Position numbers and translations under genes: made by a program
NCBI RefSeq assembly: GCF_025751555.1
Contig: NZ_JAOWLB010000006.1
Location: forward strand, 62,001-126,000
Source of the DNA: Ruegeria aquimaris
GTDB lineage: Bacteria; Pseudomonadota; Alphaproteobacteria; Rhodobacterales; Rhodobacteraceae
Direction: 5' to 3'
DNA: 64,000 nt
Shown: positions 17,767 to 27,804 of the stretch, one piece after another
Layout: the number at the start of each line of letters is the position of its first letter
How positions within the stretch are numbered: the first letter of the stretch is position 1
The notes under the pieces: model-generated
What the model was told of the DNA's origin: nothing
Database searches by the model: none
Seen by the model: the letters and a program-made list of their open reading frames with translations, nothing else

Positions 17767-17795
17767 AAAGAAAAGGGCCGCCCAGAGGCGACCCC
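17767..17795 (-). terminator. Intrinsic terminator after ftsZ
   Basis: On the minus strand an 8-bp stem with one G-U pair (17787-17794 against 17775-17782) and a 4-nt loop is followed by TTTTCTTTT. It lies about 25 bp beyond the ftsZ stop and should end the ftsQAZ transcript. Confidence 0.75.
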
Positions 17796-17818
17796 ATACT
17801 GAAGTATTGTGACCGCTA

Positions 17819-19450
17819 TCAGTTGGCCTGACGCCGCAGGAAGGCCGGAATTTCGATGCGCTCCTGATCGGGGTCGCTCTCTGCGCGCGCGGGTGCCGTG
17901 GCGTCAGTCTGCCGCATCATCGGCTGTTGCCGCGCCGGGGCAGCCGGGCGTTCGGCGGGAACGTCGGCGGCATGCCCGGTCATCCGGTCGATCAACCGAT
18001 TGAACCCGAAACGCGGCTTTTCCGCTCCCACATGCGATGCCGCCTGCGGCGCCGGACGCTGGCCCTGTTGCGGAGCCTGCGGCGCCTTTTGGGCGGCGGC
18101 CTGAAGCCGGCGCAGCGCCTCGGGCGAGGGGGTACCCGGCGCCGGTGCGCGCGGCGCGACAAAGGTTTCGACCGGCGTCTCTTCTTCCTCGTAAGAGCGC
18201 GGCGCGAACTCGGGCACCTGCGGCTGATAGGCCGGCGGCGGCAGGCCGTCGTCATCCAGCAGTTCCGGCTCATCGGCCTCAAAGATGTCTTCGCCCAGAT
18301 CGTGGGCCGCGACCTGCTCGACTTCCATTCCCTCGAACAGCGACGGTTCCTCTGCCGCTTCGGCAACCGGCGTCCTGGCGAGCTGTTCCAGCGTCAGCGG
18401 CGCCGGTTTCTCTTCGGCGGCAACCTTCTGCTTGAGCGGCGCGGTCATCGACCGGCGCGGTACCGGCATGTCGGCGTTCACGTCGACCGCGTCGATCCCG
18501 GTGGCAACCACCGAAACCCGCATCGCGCCGTCCATCGAGGTGTCGAGCGTCGAGCCGACGATGATGTTTGCGTCCGGGTCCACCTTCTCGCGGATGATAT
18601 TGGCCGCCTCGTCCAGTTCGAACAGGGTCAGGTCGTGACCGCCGGTGATGTTGATCAGCACACCCTTGGCGCCGTTCAGGCTGATTTCGTCCAAGAGCGG
18701 GTTGGCAATGGCCTTTTCGGCCGCCTGCACCGCGCGATCCTCGCCCTCGGCCTCGCCGGTGCCCATCATCGCCTTGCCCATCTCGTCCATCACCGCGCGC
18801 ACGTCGGCAAAGTCGAGGTTGATCAGGCCGGGCCGTACCATCAGGTCGGTCACGCCCTTGACGCCCTGGTACAGCACGTCGTCGGCCATGCTGAAGGCTT
18901 CGGTAAAGGTGGTCTTTTCATTGGCCAGGCGGAACAGGTTCTGGTTCGGAATGATGATCAGCGTATCGACCACCTTTTGCAGCGCCTCGACGCCATCCTC
19001 GGCCTGGCGCATCCGCTTGGCGCCTTCGAACTGGAATGGCTTGGTGACAACGCCCACGGTCAGCACGCCCAGTTCCCGCGCCGCCTGCGCGATGATCGGG
19101 GCCGCGCCGGTGCCGGTGCCACCGCCCATCCCGGCGGTGATGAAGCACATATGCGCGCCAGCCAGGTGATCGACGATCTGCTCGATGCTCTCTTCGGCGG
19201 CCGCCGCGCCGACCGAGGCCCGCGCCCCCGCGCCCAGCCCTTCGGTGACCTTGACGCCCAACTGGATCCGCAACGGCGCCTGGCTCTGTTGCAGCGCCTG
19301 TGCGTCGGTGTTGGCGACGACAAAATCGACGCCCTCCAGCTGTTTCTCGATCATGTTGTTGACAGCGTTGCCACCGGCTCCCCCGACCCCGAAAACGGTG
19401 ATCCGCGGTTTCAAGTCGTCCTGTCCGGGCATCGAAAGGTTCAATGTCAT
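17819..19450 (-). CDS. ftsZ: Cell division protein FtsZ
   Basis: 543 residues, longer than the roughly 380 of E. coli because of an extended linker. The GTPase domain has [13 protein letters not shown] at the start, the tubulin signature [12 protein letters not shown] and the catalytic T7 loop [16 protein letters not shown] Pro/Ala/Glu-rich disordered linker (about 325-525) leads to the conserved C-terminal peptide [10 protein letters not shown], which binds FtsA and other partners. FtsZ polymerises into the Z ring at mid-cell. The gene is preceded by a 367-bp gap that likely holds its own promoter. Confidence 0.97.
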   Translation of the reverse strand: MTLNLSMPGQDDLKPRITVFGVGGAGGNAVNNMIEKQLEGVDFVVANTDAQALQQSQAPLRIQLGVKVTEGLGAGARASVGAAAAEESIEQIVDHLAGAHMCFITAGMGGGTGTGAAPIIAQAARELGVLTVGVVTKPFQFEGAKRMRQAEDGVEALQKVVDTLIIIPNQNLFRLANEKTTFTEAFSMADDVLYQGVKGVTDLMVRPGLINLDFADVRAVMDEMGKAMMGTGEAEGEDRAVQAAEKAIANPLLDEISLNGAKGVLINITGGHDLTLFELDEAANIIREKVDPDANIIVGSTLDTSMDGAMRVSVVATGIDAVDVNADMPVPRRSMTAPLKQKVAAEEKPAPLTLEQLARTPVAEAAEEPSLFEGMEVEQVAAHDLGEDIFEADEPELLDDDGLPPPAYQPQVPEFAPRSYEEEETPVETFVAPRAPAPGTPSPEALRRLQAAAQKAPQAPQQGQRPAPQAASHVGAEKPRFGFNRLIDRMTGHAADVPAERPAAPARQQPMMRQTDATAPARAESDPDQERIEIPAFLRRQAN

Positions 19451-19817
19451 GCTCTGTCCGCCTGTTCTGCGCCCCGCCTTTGCAGGGATTTTTCTTACCT
19501 ATCCACAGGCAATCCTACCGGTCTCCACCGGCTTCGTCACCTGTAAAACGTAAAATCAACACAAAATATGGAAAGAATCTTCGCCCGGACGCGGTATTTC
19601 GCCGATCGTCACAGATATTGCGGAAAACTGTCATGCAGACACAACAAAGCCGATCCCCGCACGCCGGATGACGGCGGGAATCACAAGTTTGATATTTTCC
19701 GAGGGCCTGCTCGCCCCATATGGCGCCACGTCCCGGGCGCTTGGTCTCAGACTATCACGCACAGGACCGCTTGTCACCGACAAGCGATCCGTTTTTCGGC
19801 AAAATCGCTTGGAAAAC
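19451..19817. other. Intergenic region between ftsA and ftsZ
   Basis: No gene is seen. An AT-richer stretch near ftsZ (about 19540-19620) probably contains ftsZ promoters. A hairpin at 19764-19790 lies just after ftsA: as minus-strand RNA it forms a 12-bp stem (one G-U pair) with a 3-nt loop. Confidence 0.45.
19764..19790. other. 12-bp hairpin between ftsA and ftsZ
   Basis: The arms are 19764-19775 and 19779-19790 with loop ACC; the core CGCTTGTC/GACAAGCG is perfect. There is no U-run on the minus-strand side, but GTTTTT follows it on the plus strand. Role unclear: a processing or stability hairpin in the ftsA mRNA, or a terminator for antisense transcription. Confidence 0.45.
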
Positions 19818-21152
19818 TCACCAGTTGTCGCGGAACCATTTCACCGCGCGCCGCAGCGAGCGGGCCGGATAGCGATCCACCGGCACTTCGAAATCCCACC
19901 ACTCATCCTGCGGATGGGCGGCAAACAAGCTCAGCCCCACCACCGAGGAGAACCCCGGCCCGGTCGCCGATTGCGGCAGCCCATGCACCCGCAGCGGTCG
20001 GCCAAGGCGCACCCGCTGGCCGAGGATCCGGCTCGCCAGCCCGTCCAGCCCCATGATCTGGCTGCCGCCCCCGGTCAGCACGATCTGCTGGCTGGGCAGG
20101 TGGTCGAACCCGGCCGCATCCAGCCGCACCCGCACCTGTTCCAGGATCTCCTCGACCCGGGGCCGCATGATGCCGATCAGCTCGGCCCGGCTGACCGAAC
20201 GGCGGTCATGCTCCCAATCGCCGGTATCGCCGCCGATGTCGATCATCTCGCGGTCATCGGCACCGGTGGCATGTACCCCGCCGGAAAAGGTCTTGATCCG
20301 CTCGGCGGCCGCCATCGGCACGCCCAGCCCCATGGAAATGTCGCCGGTCACGTGATCGCCGCCCATGCGCACGCAATCGGCATAGATCATGTGCTTCTTG
20401 AGGAAGATCGACACGCTGGTGGTGCCGCCGCCCATGTCGATACAGGCCGCACCCAACTCCTGCTCGTCCTCGACCAGCGCCGAAACGCCCGACACATAGG
20501 CCGAGTTCGCAACCCCTGCCAGTTCCAGGTCACAGCGCTTGATGCAATGGGCCAGGTTACGGATCGCGGTGGAATCCACCGTCAGCATATGCATGTCCAC
20601 CGACAGGGTCTGGCCCAGCTGGCCGCGCGGGTCGATCAGGCCCGACCGGTTGTCGAGCGAGAAATTCACCGGCTGCGCATGCAGCACCTCGCGCCCGGCG
20701 CCATATTCCGGCACCTCGCAGGCGTTCAGCACCCGGCCGATCTCGGCCTCGGTCACCACCTGGGTTTCCAGCTCGACCTTGGCATCCAGCCCGTAAGAGC
20801 GCGGGTTCGCCCCCGAGAAACAGGCAATCACGTGATCGACGCGGATATCCGCCATCTTCTGCGCCGCCTGAAGCGCGGTGCGAATGGCGCGCTCGGTCTC
20901 CTGCATGGCGGTGATCTCGCCAAACTGAACGCCGCGCGACCGGGTGGTGGCGGCACCGATCACCCGGAACCCGGTCTGCCCCGCCATCGAGCCCACCGAA
21001 GTGTCGTCGCTCAGCCGACCGGTGCCGTCAAATCGCAGGACAAGACAGGAGATCTTGGAGCTTCCGACATCCAGAATGGCCACCACACCCCGTTGAATGG
21101 CCTGCTGGCGCATCTGGCGCATCGCTCGCTGCGACTGATAAAGATCCGTCAT
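19818..21152 (-). CDS. ftsA: Cell division protein FtsA
   Basis: 444 residues from the ATG at 21152; this start lies just after the ftsQ stop (21161), whereas an upstream in-frame start would run deep into ftsQ. Actin-like fold: AILDVGSSKISCLVL (phosphate 1), GAACIDMGGGTTSVSIF (phosphate 2) and QQIVLTGGGSQIMGL (adenosine motif). FtsA tethers FtsZ to the membrane and recruits later division proteins. The extreme C-terminus is amphipathic and basic (SLRRAVKWFRDNW), fitting a membrane-targeting helix. Confidence 0.95.
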   Translation of the reverse strand: MTDLYQSQRAMRQMRQQAIQRGVVAILDVGSSKISCLVLRFDGTGRLSDDTSVGSMAGQTGFRVIGAATTRSRGVQFGEITAMQETERAIRTALQAAQKMADIRVDHVIACFSGANPRSYGLDAKVELETQVVTEAEIGRVLNACEVPEYGAGREVLHAQPVNFSLDNRSGLIDPRGQLGQTLSVDMHMLTVDSTAIRNLAHCIKRCDLELAGVANSAYVSGVSALVEDEQELGAACIDMGGGTTSVSIFLKKHMIYADCVRMGGDHVTGDISMGLGVPMAAAERIKTFSGGVHATGADDREMIDIGGDTGDWEHDRRSVSRAELIGIMRPRVEEILEQVRVRLDAAGFDHLPSQQIVLTGGGSQIMGLDGLASRILGQRVRLGRPLRVHGLPQSATGPGFSSVVGLSLFAAHPQDEWWDFEVPVDRYPARSLRRAVKWFRDNW

Positions 21153-21160
21153 CATCTGTC

Positions 21161-22165
21161 TTACTGCCCGTTTCCGCTCGTACTTCTCACCCGCCACCAT
21201 TCTGTGGCGGCCGCCTCTGTCATCCTGATCGTGGGCCGCGCGCCCAGCCGCATGTCGATATCCGCGACACCGCGCTCCAGCAGGTCCTGCACCTCGTTGA
21301 CCGCCAGCACCCGCTCCAGCGCCTGAACCGGCCGTTCCACCGGCAGCAGGATCCTCTGGCCGCGATCCAGCACAACATCCCAGCGGCGCTCGCCGATCCG
21401 AACCAAGCCGCGCATGCGCTCGCCCAGCGGACGCGCTGCCCGGATCAGCCGCAGCGCCTCGTCCACATGCGCGTCGGCGCCTTCCCCGGCAATCAGCGGC
21501 AGGTCGGGCCGCTCGGCCCGGCTCGCCAGATCGTCCACATGGGCGCCGGTTTCGTCCAGCATCTCCAGCCCGCCGCGCGTCCGCCAGGTGACCGCAGGCT
21601 GACGTTCGACCACATCCACCTGCAACACGCCGCCGGGCCGGATCCGGACCGTGGCGCTTTTTACCGGGTCGAGCCCGGTGATCACCTGCCGGATCTGTTC
21701 CACATCCAGGTCGAAGGAACTGACCGGAAAGTCGAGCGGCACCACCTCGCGGATATCCTCGGCCAGGTTGGTCCCCGCCCCGTCGATCGCCATCAGCTTG
21801 ACCATGAATTCCGGCCGCTCCTGGATCGAGGCGCGCACATCGGCGACAAAGGCATTGAGCGCATCGCGGCGCTTTTCACTGGCCAGAAAGCCGCTGCCCA
21901 GGGCAAACACCAGGCAGAACGGTACCCCGATCCGCATGCCCAGCCGGATCCCCGGCGTCAGCATCCAGCGTTGCAACCGATAGCTCAGCCTTGACGGCGC
22001 CGGGTCGGATTTCTTCGGACCCTGCTTCAGCCGCGACAGCCCTTCCAACCGGATGCCCGCCCCGGCGGGCGGCACCTCGCCCGCCGCCTCGAACCCAGCA
22101 TCGGACCCGGTGGGCAGTTGCGGCCGGAACCGCACCGGCAAAAGGCTGCGCTTCAGCGATTGCAC
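21161..22165 (-). CDS. ftsQ: Cell division protein FtsQ
   Basis: 334 residues from a GTG at 22165, supported by GGAGGA six bases upstream and by overlap with the ddl stop; longer in-frame starts lie inside ddl. There is a cytoplasmic basic tail, one membrane helix (about residues 85-105, [17 protein letters not shown]), a POTRA domain ([30 protein letters not shown]) and a beta domain. FtsQ links early and late divisome proteins with FtsL and FtsB. Confidence 0.9.
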   Translation of the reverse strand: MQSLKRSLLPVRFRPQLPTGSDAGFEAAGEVPPAGAGIRLEGLSRLKQGPKKSDPAPSRLSYRLQRWMLTPGIRLGMRIGVPFCLVFALGSGFLASEKRRDALNAFVADVRASIQERPEFMVKLMAIDGAGTNLAEDIREVVPLDFPVSSFDLDVEQIRQVITGLDPVKSATVRIRPGGVLQVDVVERQPAVTWRTRGGLEMLDETGAHVDDLASRAERPDLPLIAGEGADAHVDEALRLIRAARPLGERMRGLVRIGERRWDVVLDRGQRILLPVERPVQALERVLAVNEVQDLLERGVADIDMRLGARPTIRMTEAAATEWWRVRSTSGNGQ

Positions 22166-23073
22166 GAGGCGTCCTCCACCAGCCAGGCGCAGAGCTGGCC
22201 GAATGTCATGCCCATCGCCGCCGCCTGTTCCGGCGCCAGCGAAGTGGGCGTCATCCCCGGCTGCGTGTTGGTCTCTAGCAGATAGAGCCCTTCGGCGCCA
22301 CGCGCCTCGTCCCAGCGGAAATCGGTGCGGCTCACGCCCCGACACCCCAACGCCCGATGCGCCCGCAGCGCATAGTCGAGGCAGAGGTCAAAGATCTCCT
22401 GCGGGATCTCCGCGGGCACCACATGGCGCGACCCGCCGGGCGCGTATTTGGCGTGATAGTCATACCAGCCATCGGTGAGGATATCGGTCACCGTCAGCGC
22501 CCGGTCGCCCATCACCGTGGTCGTCATCTCGCGCCCCGGCACGTATTGCTCGACCATCACCTGCGCGGGCATCTCCTGCGAAAGTTGCGGCGGCCGGTTG
22601 GCGCTTTCCTGCACGATATAGATCCCGACCGAGGACCCTTCGTTGTTGGGCTTCACCACATAGGGCGGCGCCATCACATGCGCGGCCTCGACGGCGGCGC
22701 GTTCGGCAATCACGCTCTCGACCACAGGCAGACCGGCGGCGCGGTACACGTCCTTGGTCCGCTGCTTGTCCATCGCCAGCGACGAGGCCAGCACACCCGA
22801 ATGCGTATAGGGAATGCGCAGCCATTCAAGCAAGCCCTGAACGCAACCGTCCTCGCCCCAGCGGCCATGCAATGCGTTGAACACGACGTCGGGCGCGACC
22901 TCGCGCAGCCGGTCGCACAGGTCCGGCCCCGCATCCAGTTCGATCACCTCGAACCCTTCTCCCCGCAGCGCAGCGGCACATTCACGCCCGCTGACAAGCG
23001 AAACCTCGCGCTCGGCCGAAGGTCCGCCCATCAATACCGCCACCTTGGGGTGTGTCCCGCTCGACTTACCCAA
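22153..23073 (-). CDS. ddl: D-alanine--D-alanine ligase
   Basis: 306 residues, DdlB-type length. ATP-grasp fold: [17 protein letters not shown] at the start, [28 protein letters not shown], and the metal site DFRWDEA...[24 protein letters not shown]. It makes the D-Ala-D-Ala dipeptide used by MurF. It is followed by ftsQ with overlapping ends. Confidence 0.96.
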   Translation of the reverse strand: MGKSSGTHPKVAVLMGGPSAEREVSLVSGRECAAALRGEGFEVIELDAGPDLCDRLREVAPDVVFNALHGRWGEDGCVQGLLEWLRIPYTHSGVLASSLAMDKQRTKDVYRAAGLPVVESVIAERAAVEAAHVMAPPYVVKPNNEGSSVGIYIVQESANRPPQLSQEMPAQVMVEQYVPGREMTTTVMGDRALTVTDILTDGWYDYHAKYAPGGSRHVVPAEIPQEIFDLCLDYALRAHRALGCRGVSRTDFRWDEARGAEGLYLLETNTQPGMTPTSLAPEQAAAMGMTFGQLCAWLVEDASCNR

Positions 23074-23178
23074 CTCAGTGCCTCAGTGTTGTCCGGGTCT
23101 TATCGTGTGACCCGTTGCTGTCCTGATCCCCGTATTCCGCCCCTGTACTTGCCTGAAAGGGTTAACGGTTTCGGGGTC

Positions 23179-24105
23179 TTAATCTTGTAACGGATCACCG
23201 ACCCGCATGATTTCCCACTCTAGCGTTATGCCACTGGTGTCGTAAACCTTTTTTCGCACCTCTTCGCCCAGACCTTCCAGATCTGCGGCTGTGGCGCCGC
23301 CGGTGTTGATCATGAAATTCGAGTGTTTCTCGCTCATCTGCGCCCCGCCCCGGCGCGCGCCACGCATCCCGGCGTCGTCGATCACCTTCCACGCCTTCAA
23401 CTCATGCGTGTCATCCGCCCGCCCGGTCGAGGAAAACCCCGCCGGATTGCGAAAGGTCGATCCGGCGCTGCGCTCCTTGGTCGGCTGGGTCTCGTCGCGC
23501 TTTTGCAGCTGAGCCTGCATGCGGGCATGCAGCGCCTCTGGGTCGCCCCCCGGTCCGCGCAATACCGCTGAGACAAGAACCGCACCGTCGGGCATATCCG
23601 ACTGGCGGTAGCGAAAGTTCAGATCCCCGGCGCCCAGTTCCGCAACCTCGCCGTCGCGCATCACCACGGTCGCGCTGTGGAACACATCCGCCACATAGCT
23701 GCCATAGCAGCCCGCGTTCATCCGCACCGCCCCACCGATCGAGCCGGGAATGGTGCGCAAAAAGGTCAGGTCAATGCCCGCATCCGCCGCCTTCTTCGCC
23801 ACATGCGCGTCCAGCGCCGCCGCCCCGGCGGTGACCGTGTCGCCCGCCACCTCGATCCCGTTGAACCCGCGCCCAAGCCGGATCACCACGGCCCGAATGC
23901 CCCCATCCCGCACGATCAGGTTAGACCCGACCCCGATCGGGAACACCGCCACATCAGGCGGAAGCAGCCGCAGAAAGGCTTGCAGGTCCGCCATATCGGC
24001 GGGCTGAAACAGCCAGTCCGCCGGTCCGCCCACGCGCAGCCAGGTCAGCTCCGACAGCGCCCGGTTCGGGGTCAACCTGCCCCTGATTTTGCTGGTGTCG
24101 ATCAT
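23179..24105 (-). CDS. murB: UDP-N-acetylenolpyruvoylglucosamine reductase MurB
   Basis: 308 residues, the short type. FAD-binding PCMH fold: [47 protein letters not shown], and the catalytic serine in [14 protein letters not shown]-terminal glutamate lies in the GITLEWE strand. It reduces the enolpyruvyl group to form UDP-MurNAc. The gap to ddl is 105 bp. Confidence 0.96.
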   Translation of the reverse strand: MIDTSKIRGRLTPNRALSELTWLRVGGPADWLFQPADMADLQAFLRLLPPDVAVFPIGVGSNLIVRDGGIRAVVIRLGRGFNGIEVAGDTVTAGAAALDAHVAKKAADAGIDLTFLRTIPGSIGGAVRMNAGCYGSYVADVFHSATVVMRDGEVAELGAGDLNFRYRQSDMPDGAVLVSAVLRGPGGDPEALHARMQAQLQKRDETQPTKERSAGSTFRNPAGFSSTGRADDTHELKAWKVIDDAGMRGARRGGAQMSEKHSNFMINTGGATAADLEGLGEEVRKKVYDTSGITLEWEIMRVGDPLQD

Positions 24106-24173
24106 CTCTGCCCGCCCGTCTTGTTCGCACCGGGCATGTAACCCGGATCGCGCTCCGCGAACAACGGCAAAGC

Positions 24174-24452
24174 TCAGCGCCGCGCCCTGAGCCAGCCCAG
24201 CGCGCCCCCGGCCAGCAGCCCGACCACCACCGGCCCCAGCCCCAGAACCGTCAGCGCCGCGGTCGCGATCCCGGCCCAGGGGTCGTCCATCCCTTCGGCG
24301 TAAAGCAGCAGCAACGCCAGCGCCGCGCTCGATATCAGGCCCAGCGTCAGCACCCGCCGCATCCGCCCCGTCCGGCCCAGCCAGTGGCCCAGCCAGGCCG
24401 CGCCGCCAAAGATCGTCAGCGGAACGATATAGAGCAGCAGATTGTCACCCAC
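24174..24452 (-). CDS. Small membrane protein, unknown function
   Basis: 92 residues from a GTG at 24452 that has GGAGGCG upstream and overlaps the end of the preceding small gene by 8 bases. Three hydrophobic segments ([61 protein letters not shown]) predict an inner-membrane protein. It is the last of four small membrane-protein genes between the APC permease and murB. I do not recognise a characterised family. Confidence 0.65.
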   Translation of the reverse strand: MGDNLLLYIVPLTIFGGAAWLGHWLGRTGRMRRVLTLGLISSAALALLLLYAEGMDDPWAGIATAALTVLGLGPVVVGLLAGGALGWLRARR

Positions 24453-24711
24453 GCCTGCGCCTCCAGCAGCCAAAACCGGCGCCGCCCAGCAGCCCCAGCG
24501 CCAGCGGCAGGCAGAACAGGACCCCCACGATACCGGGGCCCATCCCCTCCCAGCCGAAAAGCTGCGAATGGAACAGCAGCAACCAGGCCATCGCCACCGC
24601 CGCCAGCGCGGCCAGCACCGCCCAGATCGCCGCCCCGATCCGCGCCAACAGAACGCCCGCCGCAAGGCCCAGCGCCAGCAATCCGACCGGTATCAGAAAC
24701 TCCGGATCCAC
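24445..24711 (-). CDS. Small membrane protein, unknown function
   Basis: 88 residues with three hydrophobic stretches (FLIPVGLLALGLAAGVLLA; AIWAVLAALAAVAMAWLLL; IVGVLFCLPLALGLLGGAG) and a basic C-terminus (CWRRRRG). It begins 3 bp after the DUF2484 gene and overlaps the next small gene, so all are one operon. No family is recognised. Confidence 0.65.
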   Translation of the reverse strand: MDPEFLIPVGLLALGLAAGVLLARIGAAIWAVLAALAAVAMAWLLLFHSQLFGWEGMGPGIVGVLFCLPLALGLLGGAGFGCWRRRRG

Positions 24712-24714
24712 CGC

Positions 24715-24960
24715 TCAGGCCCGCGGACGCCGCAGCCAGCGGCCCAGATAGATCACCGGCCAGCGCAGCACCGACATGCCGCCCGCCAGCACCACCAGCC
24801 CGATCCACGGCCCGTTTTCGTAAGTGACATAGCCCAGGATCGGGATACCCACCGCGATCAGCATATAGGCATTGCGCCAGTGATGGTCGCGGCTGGGCAG
24901 CATCGCGATGACATTTGCTGCCACCGCCCAGACACAGGCCAGGATCAGCGACAGGCTCAT
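24715..24960 (-). CDS. DUF2484 family membrane protein (second copy)
   Basis: 81 residues from the ATG at 24960, which overlaps the stop of the first copy (ATGA). The pattern MSLSLILACVWAVAANVIAMLPSRDHHWRNAYMLI matches the family: an N-terminal helix, a short ML(P)-basic turn, then two more hydrophobic helices and a basic tail. DUF2484 proteins of Rhodobacteraceae occur beside murB. Function is unknown; a part in cell-envelope work is suggested by location only. Confidence 0.78.
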   Translation of the reverse strand: MSLSLILACVWAVAANVIAMLPSRDHHWRNAYMLIAVGIPILGYVTYENGPWIGLVVLAGGMSVLRWPVIYLGRWLRRPRA

Positions 24961-25211
24961 TCCGCCGCTTCCTGGGTTCGCCCCGTGGCCTTGCGCCACA
25001 GATACCGCAGCGGATTGCGGAACATCGACACAAAGGCGCCCAGCGCCAGCAACCCCGGCAGCACCCCGTGCTCATACCCGATCAGACCAATAAGCACCGG
25101 CGCGACCAGCAACAGCGCCAGGCCCGGCACATATTGCCGCCGCATCGGCAGCATCGCGACCACGGTCGAAGCGAGCACCCAGAGAGCGCCCAGAATGATT
25201 GACCAGCTCAT
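24957..25211 (-). CDS. DUF2484 family membrane protein (first copy)
   Basis: 84 residues: MSWSIILGALWVLASTVVAMLPMRRQYVPGLALLL aligns clearly with the next gene (same MS-S-IL-A-W-(6)-V-AMLP spacing), so the two are tandem paralogues. It has three hydrophobic helices and a charged tail. Start and stop overlap both neighbours by 4 bases. The pair could form a heterodimer. Confidence 0.8.
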   Translation of the reverse strand: MSWSIILGALWVLASTVVAMLPMRRQYVPGLALLLVAPVLIGLIGYEHGVLPGLLALGAFVSMFRNPLRYLWRKATGRTQEAAE

Positions 25212-26398
25212 GTCATCCCTTTCACTGCAACCGCCAGCGCCGCCAGCGAAAGCACCAATCCCACCACCGGAACCGCCATCGGCACCCGGAACCGGGCCTC
25301 CGGCTCCCGCCTTTTCTGGACGATCAGCGCCGCGTTGACCAGCGCAAACACCGCCAAGAGGATCGACGAGGTGGTTCCCGCCAGCGTTTCAAGCCGCACA
25401 TAAAGCGCGCAAAGGATCACCGCCGCCCCGACCAGAACCGTCGCCAGCACCGGCGTGCCAAAGCGCGGATGCGCATGATGAAACCGGCCCAGCGCCGGGT
25501 ACCGCCCGCCCAGCCCGTAGAGAACCCGCGCCGCCATGACGATCTGCGCCAGTATCCCGTTCAGCGCGGCAAAGACCGCGATGGCCGACAGAAACGCCGC
25601 ATCGCCGCCCCGCGCGGTCTGCCAGACCAGCGCCAGCGGGCTGCGCGACCCGCCCAACTGCTCCAGCGGCACCGCCCGCACCGCCGCCAGCGCCACTAGA
25701 CCATAGAGCAGCGAGGTGATCACCAGCGAGATCAGGATCGCACGTGGCAGAGTACGCTCGGGGTCCTCGACCTCTTCGGCCATGTTGACGATATCCTCGA
25801 AGCCGATAAAGGCGAAGAACGCCAGGATGCCGCCCAGCCCGATGCCGCTCCAGACCGGCGCCATCGGCATCGCCCAGTCGGGCGAAGCCTCGGCCCCCAG
25901 CCCGGCCCAGATCACCAGCAAGAGCCCGCCAAGTTCGATCGCGGTGAACACGGCGGCCAGCGCCAGGCTCTCCAGCACGCCCGCCACCGCCACCAGCATC
26001 AGCGCCACGCCCAGGCCTACCATTGCCCAGACCGGATCGATCGCGACAATCCCGGTCAGGTACCCGACCCCGCCGCGCAGCACCGCCCCCGCCGATATCG
26101 TCCCCGCCGAGACCACCGCCAGCCCCACCAATAGGGCCAGCGCCCGGCTGTTCAGCCCGGTGCCGACATAGGCCGCCTCGCCCGCCGCCTCGGGCAGCCG
26201 GGTCGAGAACTCGGCATAGCTCAGCGCTGTCGGTGCCGCGATCAGCCCGGCCACGACAAAGGCCAGCGGCGCCCAGATCCCGGCATCCGCCGCCACCGCG
26301 CCCACCAGCACATAGATCCCGGCCCCCACCATCACGCCGACGCCATAGGCGGTCAGCAATCCCAGACCGATGCGGCGTTTCAGCGGGGGTTCGGTCAT
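25208..26398 (-). CDS. APC superfamily amino-acid permease
   Basis: 396 residues, about 11-12 membrane helices. The first helix has the unwound APC motif GVMVGAGIYVLVG; later FAFIGFEDIVNMAEEVEDPERTLPRAI is the typical GFE(D/E)-N-AEE-(K/D)P segment of cationic and neutral amino-acid permeases. The start lies 5 bp after murC and the stop overlaps the DUF2484 gene, so it is co-transcribed with cell-wall genes. Substrate unknown; an amino acid for peptidoglycan is tempting but unproven. Confidence 0.87.
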   Translation of the reverse strand: MTEPPLKRRIGLGLLTAYGVGVMVGAGIYVLVGAVAADAGIWAPLAFVVAGLIAAPTALSYAEFSTRLPEAAGEAAYVGTGLNSRALALLVGLAVVSAGTISAGAVLRGGVGYLTGIVAIDPVWAMVGLGVALMLVAVAGVLESLALAAVFTAIELGGLLLVIWAGLGAEASPDWAMPMAPVWSGIGLGGILAFFAFIGFEDIVNMAEEVEDPERTLPRAILISLVITSLLYGLVALAAVRAVPLEQLGGSRSPLALVWQTARGGDAAFLSAIAVFAALNGILAQIVMAARVLYGLGGRYPALGRFHHAHPRFGTPVLATVLVGAAVILCALYVRLETLAGTTSSILLAVFALVNAALIVQKRREPEARFRVPMAVPVVGLVLSLAALAVAVKGMT

Positions 26399-26403
26399 CG
26401 TGG

Positions 26404-27804
26404 CTATCCTTTCAGGCGCTCCGGCAGGTTATTGGCCCATGCGCTGATTGTACCAGCTCCGAGACAAACCACCATGTCGCCCGGACGCGCATGTTCGCGC
26501 ACCAGCCGCTCCAGGTCATCCTCGCTCAGGAGCGCGCTGGCATGCTTGTGGCCCTGCCGGATCAGCCCGGCGACCAGCGCGTCGCGGTCGGCGCCCTCGA
26601 TCGGGTCCTCACCGGCGGCATAGACCTCGGCAATCGCCACCACATCGGCCTCGCTGAAACAGGTACAGAACTCCTGAAACAGGTTGTGCAGCCGCGTATA
26701 GCGATGCGGCTGGTGCACCGCGATCACCCGGCCCGAACTGGCCTGCCGCGCCGCCTTCAGCACGGCGGCGATCTCGACCGGGTGATGGCCGTAATCGTCG
26801 ATGATGGTCACGCCGCCGACCTCGCCCACCTTGGTAAAGCGGCGCCCGACACCGCCAAAACCCGCCAGCGCCGCGCGGATATCCTCGGCGCTCATCCCCA
26901 GATGACGGGCCACCGCCACCGCGCTCAGCGCGTTCGACACATTGTGATCCCCCGGCATCGGCAAGGTGCAGCCCTCGATCACCGCGCCCTCGTATCGCAG
27001 CGCCACATCGAAATGCGCCACCCCGCCTTTGTAGCGCAGGTTCACCGCGCCCACGTCGGCCTCTTCGTTGAACCCATAGGTGCGCACCCGCCGGTCGGTC
27101 ACCCGGCCCACCAGCGCCCGCACCTCGGCATGATCGGTGCAGCACACCGCCAGCCCGTAGAACGGGATATGCGACACGAAATCGAAAAACCCCTGCCGCA
27201 GCGCCTCGATAGAGCCCCAATGCTCCATATGCTCGGGGTCGATATTGGTCACGATGGCAATGGTCACCGGCAGCCGGTTGAACGAGCCGTCGCTTTCATC
27301 GGCCTCGACCACCATCCATTCGCCCTGCCCCAGCCGCGCGTTCGAGCCATAGGCATGGATGATGCCGCCATTGACCACGGTCGGATCGAACCCGCCCGCC
27401 ACCATCAGTTCGGCCATCATCGTCGTCGTCGTGGTCTTGCCATGGGTCCCGGCGATGGCGACGTTGGATTTCAGCCGCATCAGCTCGGCCAGCATCTCGG
27501 CGCGGCGCACCACCGGCAGGCCGCGCCTGCGCGCCTCGTCCAGTTCGGGGTTACCCGGCTTGATCGCCGAGGACACCACAACAACCTCCGCCTGGCCGAG
27601 GTTCTCGGCCCGCTGCCCGACAAAGATCCGGGCCCCCAGTTCGGCCAGACGGTCGGTGATCTTCGACGCCTTCAGATCCGAACCCTGCACTTGGTAGCCC
27701 AGCCGCAGCAGCACCTCGGCAATGCCAGACATGCCGATCCCGCCGATGCCTACGAAATGGATCGGACCGGTCTCGGGCGGCAGTTTGGTCGCTGCGCTCA
27801 TCAT
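26404..27804 (-). CDS. murC: UDP-N-acetylmuramate--L-alanine ligase MurC
   Basis: 466 residues from the first of two adjacent ATG codons (27804), which overlaps the murG stop; longer reading upstream is inside murG. Mur ligase marks: [20 protein letters not shown] loop [31 protein letters not shown] and [10 protein letters not shown]. It adds L-Ala to UDP-MurNAc in the cytoplasm. Confidence 0.97.
   Translation of the reverse strand: MMSAATKLPPETGPIHFVGIGGIGMSGIAEVLLRLGYQVQGSDLKASKITDRLAELGARIFVGQRAENLGQAEVVVVSSAIKPGNPELDEARRRGLPVVRRAEMLAELMRLKSNVAIAGTHGKTTTTTMMAELMVAGGFDPTVVNGGIIHAYGSNARLGQGEWMVVEADESDGSFNRLPVTIAIVTNIDPEHMEHWGSIEALRQGFFDFVSHIPFYGLAVCCTDHAEVRALVGRVTDRRVRTYGFNEEADVGAVNLRYKGGVAHFDVALRYEGAVIEGCTLPMPGDHNVSNALSAVAVARHLGMSAEDIRAALAGFGGVGRRFTKVGEVGGVTIIDDYGHHPVEIAAVLKAARQASSGRVIAVHQPHRYTRLHNLFQEFCTCFSEADVVAIAEVYAAGEDPIEGADRDALVAGLIRQGHKHASALLSEDDLERLVREHARPGDMVVCLGAGTISAWANNLPERLKG

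Noticed and set aside
17927-19546. 539-codon plus-strand open frame opposite ftsZ
   Set aside because: Antisense shadow of ftsZ with Arg/His-rich nonsense composition.
22166-22345. 60-residue N-terminal extension of FtsQ
   Set aside because: It lies inside ddl; the GTG at 22165 has a strong GGAGGA site.
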